A stretch of 64,000 nt of DNA, from assembly GCF_900476395.1 (NCBI RefSeq), contig NZ_UIHB01000006.1:1-64000 (forward strand), written 5' to 3'. The notes beneath the pieces are model-generated. The model saw only the letters and a list, made by a program, of their open reading frames with translations, was not told the DNA's origin and searched no databases. The position numbers were made by a program, and so were the translations under genes. Within the stretch, counting starts at the first letter, position 1. Each line of letters begins with the position of its first letter. The stretch is from Xanthomonas euroxanthea (GTDB taxonomy: Bacteria; Pseudomonadota; Gammaproteobacteria; Xanthomonadales; Xanthomonadaceae). This document shows, piece after piece, positions 34,767 through 44,000 of this stretch.

Positions 34767-35153
34767 ATGGTCACGATGAATCTGCCCCTGCACTTCGGTC
34801 TGCTCGGTTCACTGGAGGCTGGCCTGATCGCGTTGGTGCTGGGCGTGCTGGTCTTCGCAGCGGTCGAGCACCTCGGCCGGCGTCTGCACTTCAGCCACGG
34901 GCACACGCTGGGCATTGCCTGTCTGCTCGCGGTCGCCATCGGCGGCGGCTACGACATCTGGAATCTCGTCTATACCAGCATCGTGCGGCTGGAGTCGCCG
35001 CTCTACGCGCGTCTGGCACTGGCCAGGATCCACGATCCGAATGAATTGGGATCGCGCGTGGTGCTGGAAGTGGCCGGGGCGATCGCGGGCGTCGTGGTGG
35101 GTTGGAAACTGTTCAGCTCCGGCAGCTGGGACGACGAGGCGCCGACTACGTAA
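34767..35153 (+). CDS. Hypothetical four-helix membrane protein
   Basis: 128 residues with three to four hydrophobic segments: about 12-33 (GLLGSLEAGLIALVLGVLVF), 48-63 (LGIACLLAVAIGGGY), and 100-118 (VVLEVAGAIAGVVVGWKLF). There is no recognised family. ATG 34776 (MNLPLHFGLLG) is an equally good start. It is flanked by the CPXCG gene and an EF-hand gene, without obvious functional relation to either. Confidence 0.65.
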   Translation: MVTMNLPLHFGLLGSLEAGLIALVLGVLVFAAVEHLGRRLHFSHGHTLGIACLLAVAIGGGYDIWNLVYTSIVRLESPLYARLALARIHDPNELGSRVVLEVAGAIAGVVVGWKLFSSGSWDDEAPTT

Positions 35154-35377
35154 AACCACGCGCTGAAATGCGGCGTGGTTCGCATATTTCCATGCATTGA
35201 ATGCGGTGCTTCTGTTTGGCTCACCGATGTCTAACAGACGGCTAGACGCAAACATTCGGCGGGTGGTTAAGAGGATGTTTTGCAGGAAATTGCGGCGGGT
35301 TTTACGTTCATTCGGGCTGGGTAAGGTGGGGCCATGTGCGGCGACACCGCGCATTCCCAAGCCAAGGAGACCACCCA

Positions 35378-35740
35378 ATGAAGAATCGCAACCGCACCTC
35401 GCTGCTCGCCGCCACCGCCGCTCTTGCCGCCGCCCTGGCGCTGCCGGCCATGGCGCAGAGTACGCAGCAGGATGCCGCCGCGACGTCGGCCCAGTCGGGA
35501 AGTTCTGCCACCACTGCAGCGCAGCCTGCGCAATCCGGCGGCGGCCAGACCTGGGCGAGTGTCGACACCGACAGCGACGGCGCCATCAGTACGCAAGAGG
35601 CCCAGGTCAACGCCGGGCTTGCGCAGATCTTCAATGACGCCGATTCGGACAAGAACGGCAAACTGACCCCGGATGAATACAAGGCCTTTGTCGTCAAGCA
35701 GCAGGGCGGCGCCGCGGCAAGCGGGTCGCAAGGCAACTGA
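35378..35740 (+). CDS. Secreted EF-hand protein
   Basis: 120 residues. A signal peptide (LLAATAALAAALALPAMA) is followed by a low-complexity Ser/Thr/Ala/Gln stretch (about 28-55). Two EF-hands then follow, each with a complete 12-residue calcium loop (DTDSDGAISTQE near 62-73 and DSDKNGKLTPDE near 92-103). It is probably a periplasmic calcium-binding protein. AAGGAG stands 9 nt before the start. It has no enzyme domain; the second EF-hand gene lies 264 nt downstream and is similar in layout. Confidence 0.85.
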   Translation: MKNRNRTSLLAATAALAAALALPAMAQSTQQDAAATSAQSGSSATTAAQPAQSGGGQTWASVDTDSDGAISTQEAQVNAGLAQIFNDADSDKNGKLTPDEYKAFVVKQQGGAAASGSQGN

Positions 35741-35927
35741 GGGCAACTGAGGGAGGAGTACGCAACGCAGTGAGTTCGTTTGCTGACAGTTCTTTCGATA
35801 TCAGGAGGCAGCTTCCGCAGTCGCAGTTGTTTGAACAACGGTTCGATCCGCAGCATTGCTGTCAGATGCCCGGCTTGAGCATGTACTTGAGCAAATAGCA
35901 GCATGACCAGGTAACAGGATGGACACG

Positions 35928-35963
35928 CGGGAGCGATCTGCCAGGGTCGCTCCCGTTTTCTTT
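35928..35963 (+). terminator. Terminator after the first EF-hand gene
   Basis: A perfect 9-bp stem (CGGGAGCGA 35928-35936 / TCGCTCCCG 35947-35955) with a 10-nt loop is followed by TTTTCTTT. It lies 190 nt after the gene's stop, so either the transcript has a long 3' end or an unannotated small RNA ends here. Confidence 0.85.
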
Positions 35964-36004
35964 ACGTGCGCCGCGCTACATTCGCCGGCCCGTCTCCTTG
36001 GCAC

Positions 36005-36448
36005 ATGCCCATGCTGCCGCGCATTGCCGTGTTAATCGGCCTGTCGAACCCATTGTGGGCCCTGGCGGCGCCGCCAGAGTTGCCGCCCGCCAACCCGCCG
36101 CGTGCGGGGTCTTCCAGCGCAGGACCGACAGCACCGGTAATGGCGCCGTTGCCGATCGACCCACCGTCGCCTGCCACCACGCCCTTGCTACCGGCCGACG
36201 CTGCCGCGCCATCGGCTGCCAAGGGTGGGGCAGAGGCCGCGCTGGTGCCACAAGCCGGCACGCTGGCGCCACGCACCTTCCGCAGCCTGGACAGCGATGC
36301 CGATGGTGCATTGACCCCGGCCGAAGCAGGCGCCGACCCCGTCCTGCGCGAGAATTTCGCCGGCTTCGACAGCAATGGCGATGGGCGCCTGTCGCGCGAC
36401 GAATTTGCCAGCTACCAGCCCGGCCCGGGCGATGCCGCAGGGGATTGA
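36005..36448 (+). CDS. Secreted EF-hand protein, second copy
   Basis: 147 residues. A signal peptide (MLPRIAVLIGLSNPLWALA) is followed by a long Pro/Ala-rich linker (about 22-85). Two EF-hand loops then follow: DSDADGALTPAE near 97-108 and DSNGDGRLSRDE near 119-130. It is probably a periplasmic or surface calcium-binding protein and looks like a distant paralogue of the gene at 35378-35740. The start ATG 36005 is preceded by weak context; ATG 36011 is also possible. The HAD gene follows after 37 nt. Confidence 0.8.
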   Translation: MPMLPRIAVLIGLSNPLWALAAPPELPPANPPRAGSSSAGPTAPVMAPLPIDPPSPATTPLLPADAAAPSAAKGGAEAALVPQAGTLAPRTFRSLDSDADGALTPAEAGADPVLRENFAGFDSNGDGRLSRDEFASYQPGPGDAAGD

Positions 36449-36485
36449 TCGCAGCAGCGCTCCAGTGCGCTGCTAAACTGTCGCG

Positions 36486-37244
36486 ATGAGCTCTCTTGCA
36501 CAGCGCGACGGCCAGGCGATCCAACTGGTCGGCTTCGACGGCGACGATACCCTCTGGAAAAGCGAGGACTATTACCGCACTGCCGAGGCGGATTTCGAAG
36601 CGATCCTGGCCGCGTATCTGGATCTGGGCGACAGCCGCATGCAGCAGCATCTGCTGGCGGTGGAACGGCGCAATCTCAAGGTGTTCGGCTACGGCGCCAA
36701 GGGCATGACGCTGTCGATGATCGAGACAGCGATCGAACTGACGCAGGCGCGCATCAACGCACGCGACATCCAGCGCATCGTCGAAATCGGCCGGGCCACG
36801 CTGCAGCACCCGGTGGAGGTGATTGCCGGCGTGCGCGAGGCGGTCAGCGCGATCGCCGCCGACTATGCGGTGGTGCTGATCACCAAGGGCGACCTGTTCC
36901 ATCAGGAGCAGAAGATCGAGCAGTCCGGTCTGGCCGATCTGTTTCCGCGCGTGGAGGTGGTGTCCGAAAAGGATCCCCACACCTATGCGCGCGTGCTGGG
37001 CGAGTTCGACCTGCCGGCGCAGCGCTTTGTGATGATCGGCAATTCCCTGCGCTCGGACGTGGAGCCGGTGCTGGCCATCGGTGGCTGGGGGATCTACACC
37101 CCGTACGCGGTCACCTGGGCGCACGAGCAGGAGCACGGGGTGGCCGCCGACGAACCGCGCATGCGCGAAGTGCCCGACGCCGCCGGCTGGCCGGCGGCAG
37201 TGCATGGCCTGGATGCACTGGCCAGGCAGCACGCGCTAAGCTGA
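36486..37244 (+). CDS. HAD family hydrolase
   Basis: 252 residues. Motif I is GFDGDDTLW near 17-24, motif II an ITKG near 132-135 (VVLITKGDL), motif III Lys in SEKDPHTY near 164, and motif IV GNSLRSDVEPVLAIGGWG near 187. The cap is the helical type 1 between motifs I and II. These are phosphatases of small metabolites in most cases; the substrate cannot be predicted. It starts 37 nt after the EF-hand gene. Confidence 0.9.
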   Translation: MSSLAQRDGQAIQLVGFDGDDTLWKSEDYYRTAEADFEAILAAYLDLGDSRMQQHLLAVERRNLKVFGYGAKGMTLSMIETAIELTQARINARDIQRIVEIGRATLQHPVEVIAGVREAVSAIAADYAVVLITKGDLFHQEQKIEQSGLADLFPRVEVVSEKDPHTYARVLGEFDLPAQRFVMIGNSLRSDVEPVLAIGGWGIYTPYAVTWAHEQEHGVAADEPRMREVPDAAGWPAAVHGLDALARQHALS

Positions 37245-37502
37245 GCACCGCGGCACGCGTCTGCGGGTATGGGGAGCGGCCGCGGCCGCTTGGGATGCCT
37301 GCTCCGTATCGACTCGCCTTAGGTCGTCGCACCGCCGTGGTAGTGGCTGGATTTTCCACGTCGGCTGCAGGAGCCAGGGGGCGGGCGTGACCGAGGCGCC
37401 GGTTTGCAGATGCTATGAATCAACATGCGGGCGTATCGCAGTGCCCGCCAACAGGACGTTCCGGCCACCAGGCGTGCGTGGCCGACCTTGGAGGGATTGC
37501 CC

Positions 37503-38078
37503 ATGAACATGTTGTCCGTCATCCATCATGCAGTGCTGGCCGTTGCGCTGGGGCTGCTTGTGGGCGCCACGCCGCTTGCGGCGGCCGAGCTGGAAGAAGA
37601 AATCATCAATCCGAGCGAGGTGATCTTTCGCGACGGGCAGCCGTACTACGACGATGCGGGCGACTATGTGCGTCTTCGCACGCGCAAGGTGGGTGGGGAG
37701 ACCGTGTATTTCCGCACCGTCCGCTTCGACCGAGAGCAAGGCTATGTGGATGCGCACGGCCAGAGCATCGCGACATTGCAGTCCCGCCCGACTGCGGGCG
37801 ATCGCGCTTCCGCGTTTTCGGCCGATCGATATTCCGATGCCCGCGATGGCGGTGCCTATAGCGGTTATGGCTATGGCCGTGAGCTACGGTTTGGTGCATC
37901 GCGCAACCGTCCGTATGGGCAGATCTACTACGGCAACGGCCTGTACGGGCCGGACCCGTACAGCAGCCCGCACAACCGCGATGCGCGTCAGCGTTACATC
38001 GGTCCCGGTTACGTGGGCTCCTGCGACCTGAGCGGCTGCCGCGAGGTGCATTCCATCGGCTTTTACGATCTGCGCTGA
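37503..38078 (+). CDS. Hypothetical secreted protein, Tyr/Gly-rich
   Basis: 191 residues. A signal peptide (MLSVIHHAVLAVALGLLVGATPLAAA) leads to a mature part rich in Asp, Tyr and Gly. Its first half has beta-type stretches (GQPYYDDAGDYVRLRTRKVGG in pieces). The second half contains a Tyr/Gly-rich segment (YSGYGYGREL) and ends with a Cys pair (GSCDLSGCREVHS). No family is recognised. It lies downstream of the HAD gene and 47 nt upstream of another unknown gene. Confidence 0.65.
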   Translation: MNMLSVIHHAVLAVALGLLVGATPLAAAELEEEIINPSEVIFRDGQPYYDDAGDYVRLRTRKVGGETVYFRTVRFDREQGYVDAHGQSIATLQSRPTAGDRASAFSADRYSDARDGGAYSGYGYGRELRFGASRNRPYGQIYYGNGLYGPDPYSSPHNRDARQRYIGPGYVGSCDLSGCREVHSIGFYDLR

Positions 38079-38125
38079 CACGCGTGTGGCCTGACACCGG
38101 CGCGTGCATGCGGCATCATCGGGGC

Positions 38126-38725
38126 ATGCCTGCCTTCCGCTCCCCTCGGTTGCGATCGCTGCCACTGCTGGCTGCCCTTCTGGCTCCGGCGCTGGCAATG
38201 GCACAGGGCGTACCGGCGCCGGCTGCCGGCATCCCGGCGCAGGAGGCTGCGCCGGCGGTGATGCCCGGCACCGGCGATGCGTGGGTGGACCAGCATCTTG
38301 CCGATATGGGCAGCTATGCGCAGCGCTATCCCGACAGTTTCATCGATGAGGTTGCCCGCTATACCGAGACCCCGCGCGGCTATGTGCAGGCGCTGTTGCA
38401 GGTGCATGGCTGGCATGCCGGCGACATCTACTTCGCCTGCGCGTGGGCGCACACGGTGCAGCTGTCGTGCCGCGAAAGCGTGCGCGCCTACACGCGCGAC
38501 CATCATGACGGCTGGGAGGGTGTGATCACGCGGCTGTCGGTGGCACCGGATAACGCGCATCTGCGCGCGCTGCGGCATGCCATCGTCGCCAGCTACGACC
38601 GCTGGGAACGGCCGATCACCCTCGACGCAATCCTACGTCGCCAGCTCGGCGATCATGCGCAGCGGCTGGAGGCTGCGCGCGAGGCCAGCGAGGCGGCCGA
38701 CGCCGCAGCGCAGGCGGGGTTGTAA
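38126..38725 (+). CDS. Hypothetical secreted protein
   Basis: 199 residues with a signal peptide (about 1-28, ending ALAMAQ). The mature protein is helical with a Trp-containing centre (VHGWHAGDIYFACAWAHTV in pieces), a cysteine pair (Cys about 111 and 120) likely to form a disulphide, and a charged, Ala-rich C-terminal helix. No family is recognised. ATG 38126 is chosen because the signal peptide begins there; the frame is open to 38084. The DUF1338 gene follows after 159 nt. Confidence 0.65.
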   Translation: MPAFRSPRLRSLPLLAALLAPALAMAQGVPAPAAGIPAQEAAPAVMPGTGDAWVDQHLADMGSYAQRYPDSFIDEVARYTETPRGYVQALLQVHGWHAGDIYFACAWAHTVQLSCRESVRAYTRDHHDGWEGVITRLSVAPDNAHLRALRHAIVASYDRWERPITLDAILRRQLGDHAQRLEAAREASEAADAAAQAGL

Positions 38726-38884
38726 CGCGGCGCAAGGCGCTTCGCTGGAGTCGGGCGTGCTACGGCCGCGGCTGTCTGCGCGGCAACGCGCGGACGCGAT
38801 GCTGCCGTGCAGCTGGTCGCCGTGGGGCGCGGTCGGCGAGAATGCGGCAACGCCGGCGTTGGCCGGCACTGCCAAGACCAGCCC

Positions 38885-40252
38885 ATGCGCGATACCGTGT
38901 TTGTCTCCCCCGATCACATCCGCAGCCTGTTCGCGCAGGCGATGTCGGACATGTATCGCGCCGAGGTGCCGTTGTACGGCGACCTGATGGCGCTGGTGGC
39001 GCAGGTCAATGCTGACACCCTGAACGCCGATCCGGCCCTGGCCGCGCGCCTGCAGCGCAATGACGAGCGTGCACGCCTGGATCTGGAACGGCATGGCGCC
39101 ATCCGGGTCGGCACGGCGCAGGAACTGGCCACGCTGCGGCGGCTGTTTGCGGTGATGGGCATGCATCCGGTGGGGTATTACGACTTGTCGGTAGCGGGCG
39201 TGCCGGTGCATTCCACCGCGTTTCGCCCGATCGACGAGGCGGCGCTGTCGGCCAATCCATTCCGCGTGTTTACCTCCTTGCTGCGGCTGGAATTGATCGA
39301 AGACGCCGCACTGCGTGCGCAGGCGGCGCAAATCCTGGAGCAGCGGCAGATCTTCACTGCCGCCGCGCTGGAGCTGATCGAGCAGCATGAGCGTCACGGT
39401 GGACTGGAGGCGGCGCAGGCACAGCAGTTCGTGGCCGAAGCGCTGGAAACCTTCCGCTGGCATGGCGATGCCACGGTCTCGCTGCCGACCTACCGCGCGT
39501 TGAGCCAGGCGCACAAGCTGATCGCCGACGTGGTGAGTTTCCACGGCCCGCATATCAATCACCTGACGCCGCGCACGCTGGATATCGATGCGGCGCAGGC
39601 GCAGATGCAGCGCGCCGGTATCGATGCCAAGGCGGTGATCGAGGGGCCGCCGCGTCGGCGTGTGCCGATCCTGCTGCGCCAGACCAGCTTCAAGGCCCTG
39701 GAGGAGCCGGTGCGCTTTGTCGGCGACAGTGGGCAGGCCGAGCACGGCACGCATACCGCACGCTTCGGCGAGATCGAACAGCGCGGACTCGCACTGACCC
39801 CCAAGGGCCGCGCGCTGTACGACGCGCTTTTGGCGCAGGCCCGCGACAGCGATGGCGCGGGCAGCACCGGCGCCGATTACGCCACGCGCCTGCAGACCGC
39901 GTTCGTGGCGTTTCCCGACGACGAAGCCGTGCTGCGTCAGGAAGGCCTGGGCTATTTCCGCTACGCGCTGACCGAGGCCGGACGTGCCGACCCCGCGCAA
40001 GTGGCGGCACTGCCGGCAGAAACCGCGATTGCGCTCGGTCTGCTCAGCGCCGATCCGATCATCTATGAAGACTTCCTGCCGGTGAGTGCGGCCGGCATCT
40101 TCCAGTCCAATCTCGGCGGCGCCGAGCAACGCGCCTACGCCGCCCATTCGAGCAAGCGCAGCTTCGAACAGGCGCTGGGTGCGCAGGTACACGATGAGTG
40201 CGCGTTGTACGCACAGCTGGAACGGGCGTCGCTGCAGGCGTTGCTGGTGTAG
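38885..40252 (+). CDS. DUF1338 family protein (2-oxoadipate dioxygenase/decarboxylase, HglS-like)
   Basis: 455 residues of the DUF1338 (YdcJ/HglS) family. Characterised members are iron-dependent enzymes that convert 2-oxoadipate to D-2-hydroxyglutarate in lysine breakdown. Candidate metal ligands are His in VPVHSTAF near 108, His in HGPHINHLTPR near 223 and Glu in RFGEIEQRGLALT near 296. HINHLTPRTLDID and YDALLAQ are typical of the family. No lysine-catabolism gene lies nearby, so the substrate is uncertain. ATG 38885 is chosen; the frame is open to 38807. Confidence 0.85.
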   Translation: MRDTVFVSPDHIRSLFAQAMSDMYRAEVPLYGDLMALVAQVNADTLNADPALAARLQRNDERARLDLERHGAIRVGTAQELATLRRLFAVMGMHPVGYYDLSVAGVPVHSTAFRPIDEAALSANPFRVFTSLLRLELIEDAALRAQAAQILEQRQIFTAAALELIEQHERHGGLEAAQAQQFVAEALETFRWHGDATVSLPTYRALSQAHKLIADVVSFHGPHINHLTPRTLDIDAAQAQMQRAGIDAKAVIEGPPRRRVPILLRQTSFKALEEPVRFVGDSGQAEHGTHTARFGEIEQRGLALTPKGRALYDALLAQARDSDGAGSTGADYATRLQTAFVAFPDDEAVLRQEGLGYFRYALTEAGRADPAQVAALPAETAIALGLLSADPIIYEDFLPVSAAGIFQSNLGGAEQRAYAAHSSKRSFEQALGAQVHDECALYAQLERASLQALLV

Positions 40253-40553
40253 CGGTCCCGCTGCGGCGCGTGCGTGTGCAGGCCTGCGATCGCCGGCCCT
40301 GTCGCGCGTGGCGTGATCGCGCGGTGCATTGGTCAAAAGCTCGGTGGGTCGAGGGCAACGCACCAGGACGTCGGTCGGTTGTCGGGTCAAAAAAAGCCAT
40401 CGCTACGCCTGCTTTGGGAACGCCGAGACGGTCGCCGTCGACGTGTTGAAACCTCGCGTCTGCTCTGCCCGTCTTGGGAGGCTGAGTGGGCGCGCCGTTA
40501 CCGAGCAATGCGCGTCATGCATTGCTTGCACCATGCGCACCGACCATCTCAAT

Positions 40554-40663
40554 GGGTCCTTGCCCGCTCACCGTCGCGGGACCTTACGCGGCATGGATGC
40601 CGCGTAAGAGCCTACAGGGACGTACTTGCGGCGTGTCCTGCGATGGTGGGCGGGCAAGGGCCC
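40554..40663 (+). repeat. Dispersed palindromic element, copy B
   Basis: About 110 bp with the same architecture as copy A. The outer arms (GGGTCCTTGCCCGC near 40554 and GCGGGCAAGGGCCCC near 40649) pair, and the inner hairpin ACGCGGC-ATGGAT-GCCGCGT lies at about 40586-40605. The strip GCCTACAGGGACGTACTTGCG then GCGTGTCCTGCG is shared with copies A and C. Confidence 0.8.
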
Positions 40664-40785
40664 CGCAGCCAACCCACAGATCAGCCACTCTAGGACTGAT
40701 CCATCAGTACTGCCCAATCACACCAAGACATCCAAAAATTCGACTCTTAGCATCGTTTGAGTTCAGTCAACGCCGAGCACGTCGA

Positions 40786-40893
40786 GGGCGAGGTGTCCTC
40801 ACCACTTGCGGAACACGCCGCAAGCACGTCCATGTAGGCGCGGTGGCGGCATCCATGCCGCCACACGGTCCCGCAAGCGGCGAGGGCACCGCA
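40786..40893 (-). repeat. Dispersed palindromic element, copy C
   Basis: The element in inverted orientation. Its outer arms GGCGAGGTGTCC and GGTGCCCTCGCC-type sequences pair, and the inner hairpin GGCGGC-ATCCAT-GCCGCC is at 40844-40861. The strip reads, on minus, GCCTACATGGACGTGCTTGCG and GCGTGTTCCGC. It lies 122 nt from copy B, and the pair is inverted, so a larger hairpin is also possible. Confidence 0.8.
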
Positions 40894-40991
40894 CCTGCCA
40901 AGTTGGTCGTGTACCGATGGGAACCAGAAAGCCTGCGCCATCCATATGGCGGTGAGCTAATAAAAAAAGCAGCCCGATCTGTTACCCAAAC

Positions 40992-41025
40992 AAAGACCGC
41001 ACGCGTCTGGCGGGGTGCGGTCTTT
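40992..41025 (-). terminator. Terminator of the mdtABC operon
   Basis: An 11-bp stem (AAAGACCGCAC 40992-41002 / GTGCGGTCTTT 41015-41025) with a 12-nt loop begins 10 nt after the mdtC stop. On minus it is followed by GTTTGGG. It is a good candidate for the end of the efflux operon. Confidence 0.75.
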
Positions 41026-41034
41026 TGAGCAGGC

Positions 41035-44000
41035 TCAGTGCGCCGAGGTTGCCGGGCGCCGTGCCGCCGCGCGCTCGGCCCGACGTGCACGCGCGCGTGC
41101 GCGCCGCGCCTTCCAGCGTTCGCTCAGGCAGGAGAAGATCACGTACAGCGCCGGGGTGCTGAGCAGGGTCAGGCCCTGCGAGAAGATCAGCCCGCCGATC
41201 ATCGCGATGCCCAGCGGGCGGCGCAGTTCCGAGCCTTCGCCCAGGCCTACCGCCAGCGGGACTGCGGCCAGGATCGCCACCATCGTGGTCATCATGATCG
41301 GGCGGAAGCGCACGATCGAGGCTTCGCGCGCAGCCGCGCGCGCATCCATGCCGTGCACGCGCTGCGCCACCAGCGCGAAGTCGATCATCATGATCGCGTT
41401 CTTCTTGACGATGCCGATCAGCAGCACCAACGCGATCATCGAGATCACCGACAACTCCGTGTTGGTGAGGAACAACGCCAGCAGCGCGCCGACGCCGGCG
41501 GCCGGCAGCGTGGACAGGATGGTCACCGGGTGGATCAGGCTCTCGTACAGCATGCCCAGCACGATGTAGACGGTGAGCACCGCGGCCAGCAGCAACACGC
41601 CCATCGAGTTGGGGCTGAGTTGCACGTTGAAGCTGTCGTCGCCGCTGAGGCGGATGCCGTCGGGCATGCGCAAGCCCTCCACGGTGGACTTGATGATCAG
41701 GTCCGCCTCGCCGGTGCTCACGCCCGGTGCGAGGTTGTAGCTCAGATCCATCGTAGTGTACTGGTTCTCGTGAACGATCTGCGGCGGCGCCAGCCCGGGC
41801 ACCTGGGTGGCGACGGAGGTGATCGGCACCATCAGGCCGGCGCGATTGGGCACGAACACCTGATCCAGCGCCTTGGGCGTTGCCGTCTGCGAGGGCAGTG
41901 CGTTGACCACCACGCTGTACTGGTTGAGATCCGAATAGATGGTGGAAATGGAGCGCTGGCCGAACGCGCCATACAGCGCGCCATCGATGGCACCGACCGA
42001 AATGCCCAGGCGCGCGGCCTTGGCGCGGTCGATCACGATGTTCTGGCGCAGGCCCGAGGTATCCACGTCGGTGCCGACATCGCGCAGGCGCGGATTCTTC
42101 TTCAACGCGGCCTGCAGTTTGGGCAACCATTCCTGCAGCTGGGCCAGGTCGTTGCCTTGCAGCGAGACACGGTACTGCGCGCCCTGGCTGGTGCCGCCAC
42201 CGCCGTCGCTGGGCAGGTCCTGGATCGCGCGCAGACGCAGATCCAGATCCGGGTAACGGTCGGCCTTGGCGCTCAGGCGCGCGACCACTTGCGCGGTGGT
42301 CTCGCGGCGGCCTTCGTCGCGCTTCTTCAATTCGATGTTGAACGACGCACTGGAACCCTGGCGACCGGAACCCAGCCGTGCACCGACAGTCTTCACCGCC
42401 GGGTCGGCCATCAACATGTCGGTGATGTGGCGCTGGCGGCTGACCATGTCGGCAAACGACACCGTCGCGCTGGAATTGGCGCGGCCCCAGATCAGGCCGG
42501 TGTCCTGCGCCGGGAACGAGCCCTTCTTGACCGCACCGCCGAGGAAGACGGTGGCGGCGATCAGCAGCAGCGGCGTCAGCGACAGCAGCAAGGCGTGCCG
42601 CAGCGAGAAATCCAGCGCCACCGTGTACACCGCGAGCATGCGCTCGTGCATGCGGTCCAGCCAGGCGCCGAAACGGCTAGGTTTTTCCGGTTCGGTGTGC
42701 GCGGACAGAAAGCGGCTGCACAACGCCGGCGTCAAGGTCAGCGACACCAGCATCGACACCACGATCGCCGCCACCAGGGTCACGGTGAACTCGCGGAAGA
42801 ACGCGCCGATCATGCCGCTGGCAAACAGCATCGGAATGAACACCGCCACCAGCGAGGCAGTGATCGACACGATGGTGAAGCCGATCTCGCGCGCACCGGC
42901 CAATGCGGCATCCAGGCGCGGCATGCCTTCGTCCAGATGCCGCATGATGTTTTCGATCACCACGATCGCATCGTCGACCACAAAGCCAATGGCGATCACC
43001 AGCGCCAGCAGGCTGAGGTTGTTCAAGGTGAAGCCCAGTACGTACATCACCAGCGCCGAGCCGGCCAGCGACAGCGGCACGGTGACCGCCGCGATCAGCG
43101 TCGGGGCCAGGCGGCGCAGAAACAGTGCCATGGTCAGGATCACCATCACCAGGCTGATCATCAGCGTGGCCTGCACCTCGTGCAGCGAGGCGCGGATGGT
43201 CGGGGTGCGGTCGAAGTAGGGCGTCAGCGTGGTGCCGGGCTGCAGGTAGGCGCGCAGCTCGGGAATCTGCGCCTTTACCTGGTCCACGGTTTCGACGATG
43301 TTGGCGCCGGCGCGGGTGAAGGCATACATCACCACCGCCGGCTTGCCGTCGAACCAGGCCGCCTGGTAGGCGTCCTGCTGGCCGTCGTAGACGGTGGCCA
43401 CATCGCCCAGCCGCACGATGCGCCCGTTGGACTGGGTGGAGATTGCCAGCTGCGCGAAGTCGGCGGCCTTGGACACCGAATCGTTGGCCACGATCGCCAT
43501 GGTGGTGTTGCCGTCGGACAGAAACCCGGTCGGCGAAGTGACGTTGGCCGCGCGCACCGCATTGCGCAGGTCGTCCGGGGTCAGGCCCAGCGCATTGAGC
43601 GCACGCAGGTCCACGTCCACGCGTACTGCCGGCGTGGAGGCGCCTGCGATGTCGACCGAACTGATGCCGGTGATCTGGCGCAGCCGTTGCGCCAGCAGCG
43701 AGTCGGCAACGTTGTAGAGCTCATCGGCCGATTGCGTGTCCGAGGTCAGCGCGATGGCGATGACCGGGTCGTCGTTCGGATTGGCTTTCGAATAGATCGG
43801 CGTGCCGAGCCCGGACGGCAGGTCCGACTGCGAGGAGTTGATCGCGGTCTGCACGTCCTGCGCGGCCGAATCGATGTTGCGATTGCTCTGGAACACCAGC
43901 ACCACCAGGCTGCTGCTCTCCGAACTGGAGGAGCGCATGCGGTCGATGCCGGGCAACTGGCCCAGGTGGCGTTCCAGGGGCGCGGTGACGGTGGAGGCCA

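Larger units (their letters stand above)
40253..41034. other. Gene-free region with two palindromic elements
   Basis: 782 bases between the DUF1338 gene and mdtC. It holds copies B (40554-40663) and C (40786-40893, inverted) of the dispersed palindromic element, plus the mdtC terminator. Small open frames (for example around 40482-41028) are translations of the repeat and lack gene features. No tRNA or promoter was recognised. Confidence 0.7.

Noticed and set aside
40329..41028. Small open frames between the DUF1338 gene and mdtC
   Set aside because: They are translations of the palindromic element copies B and C. No Shine-Dalgarno, no conserved protein feature.
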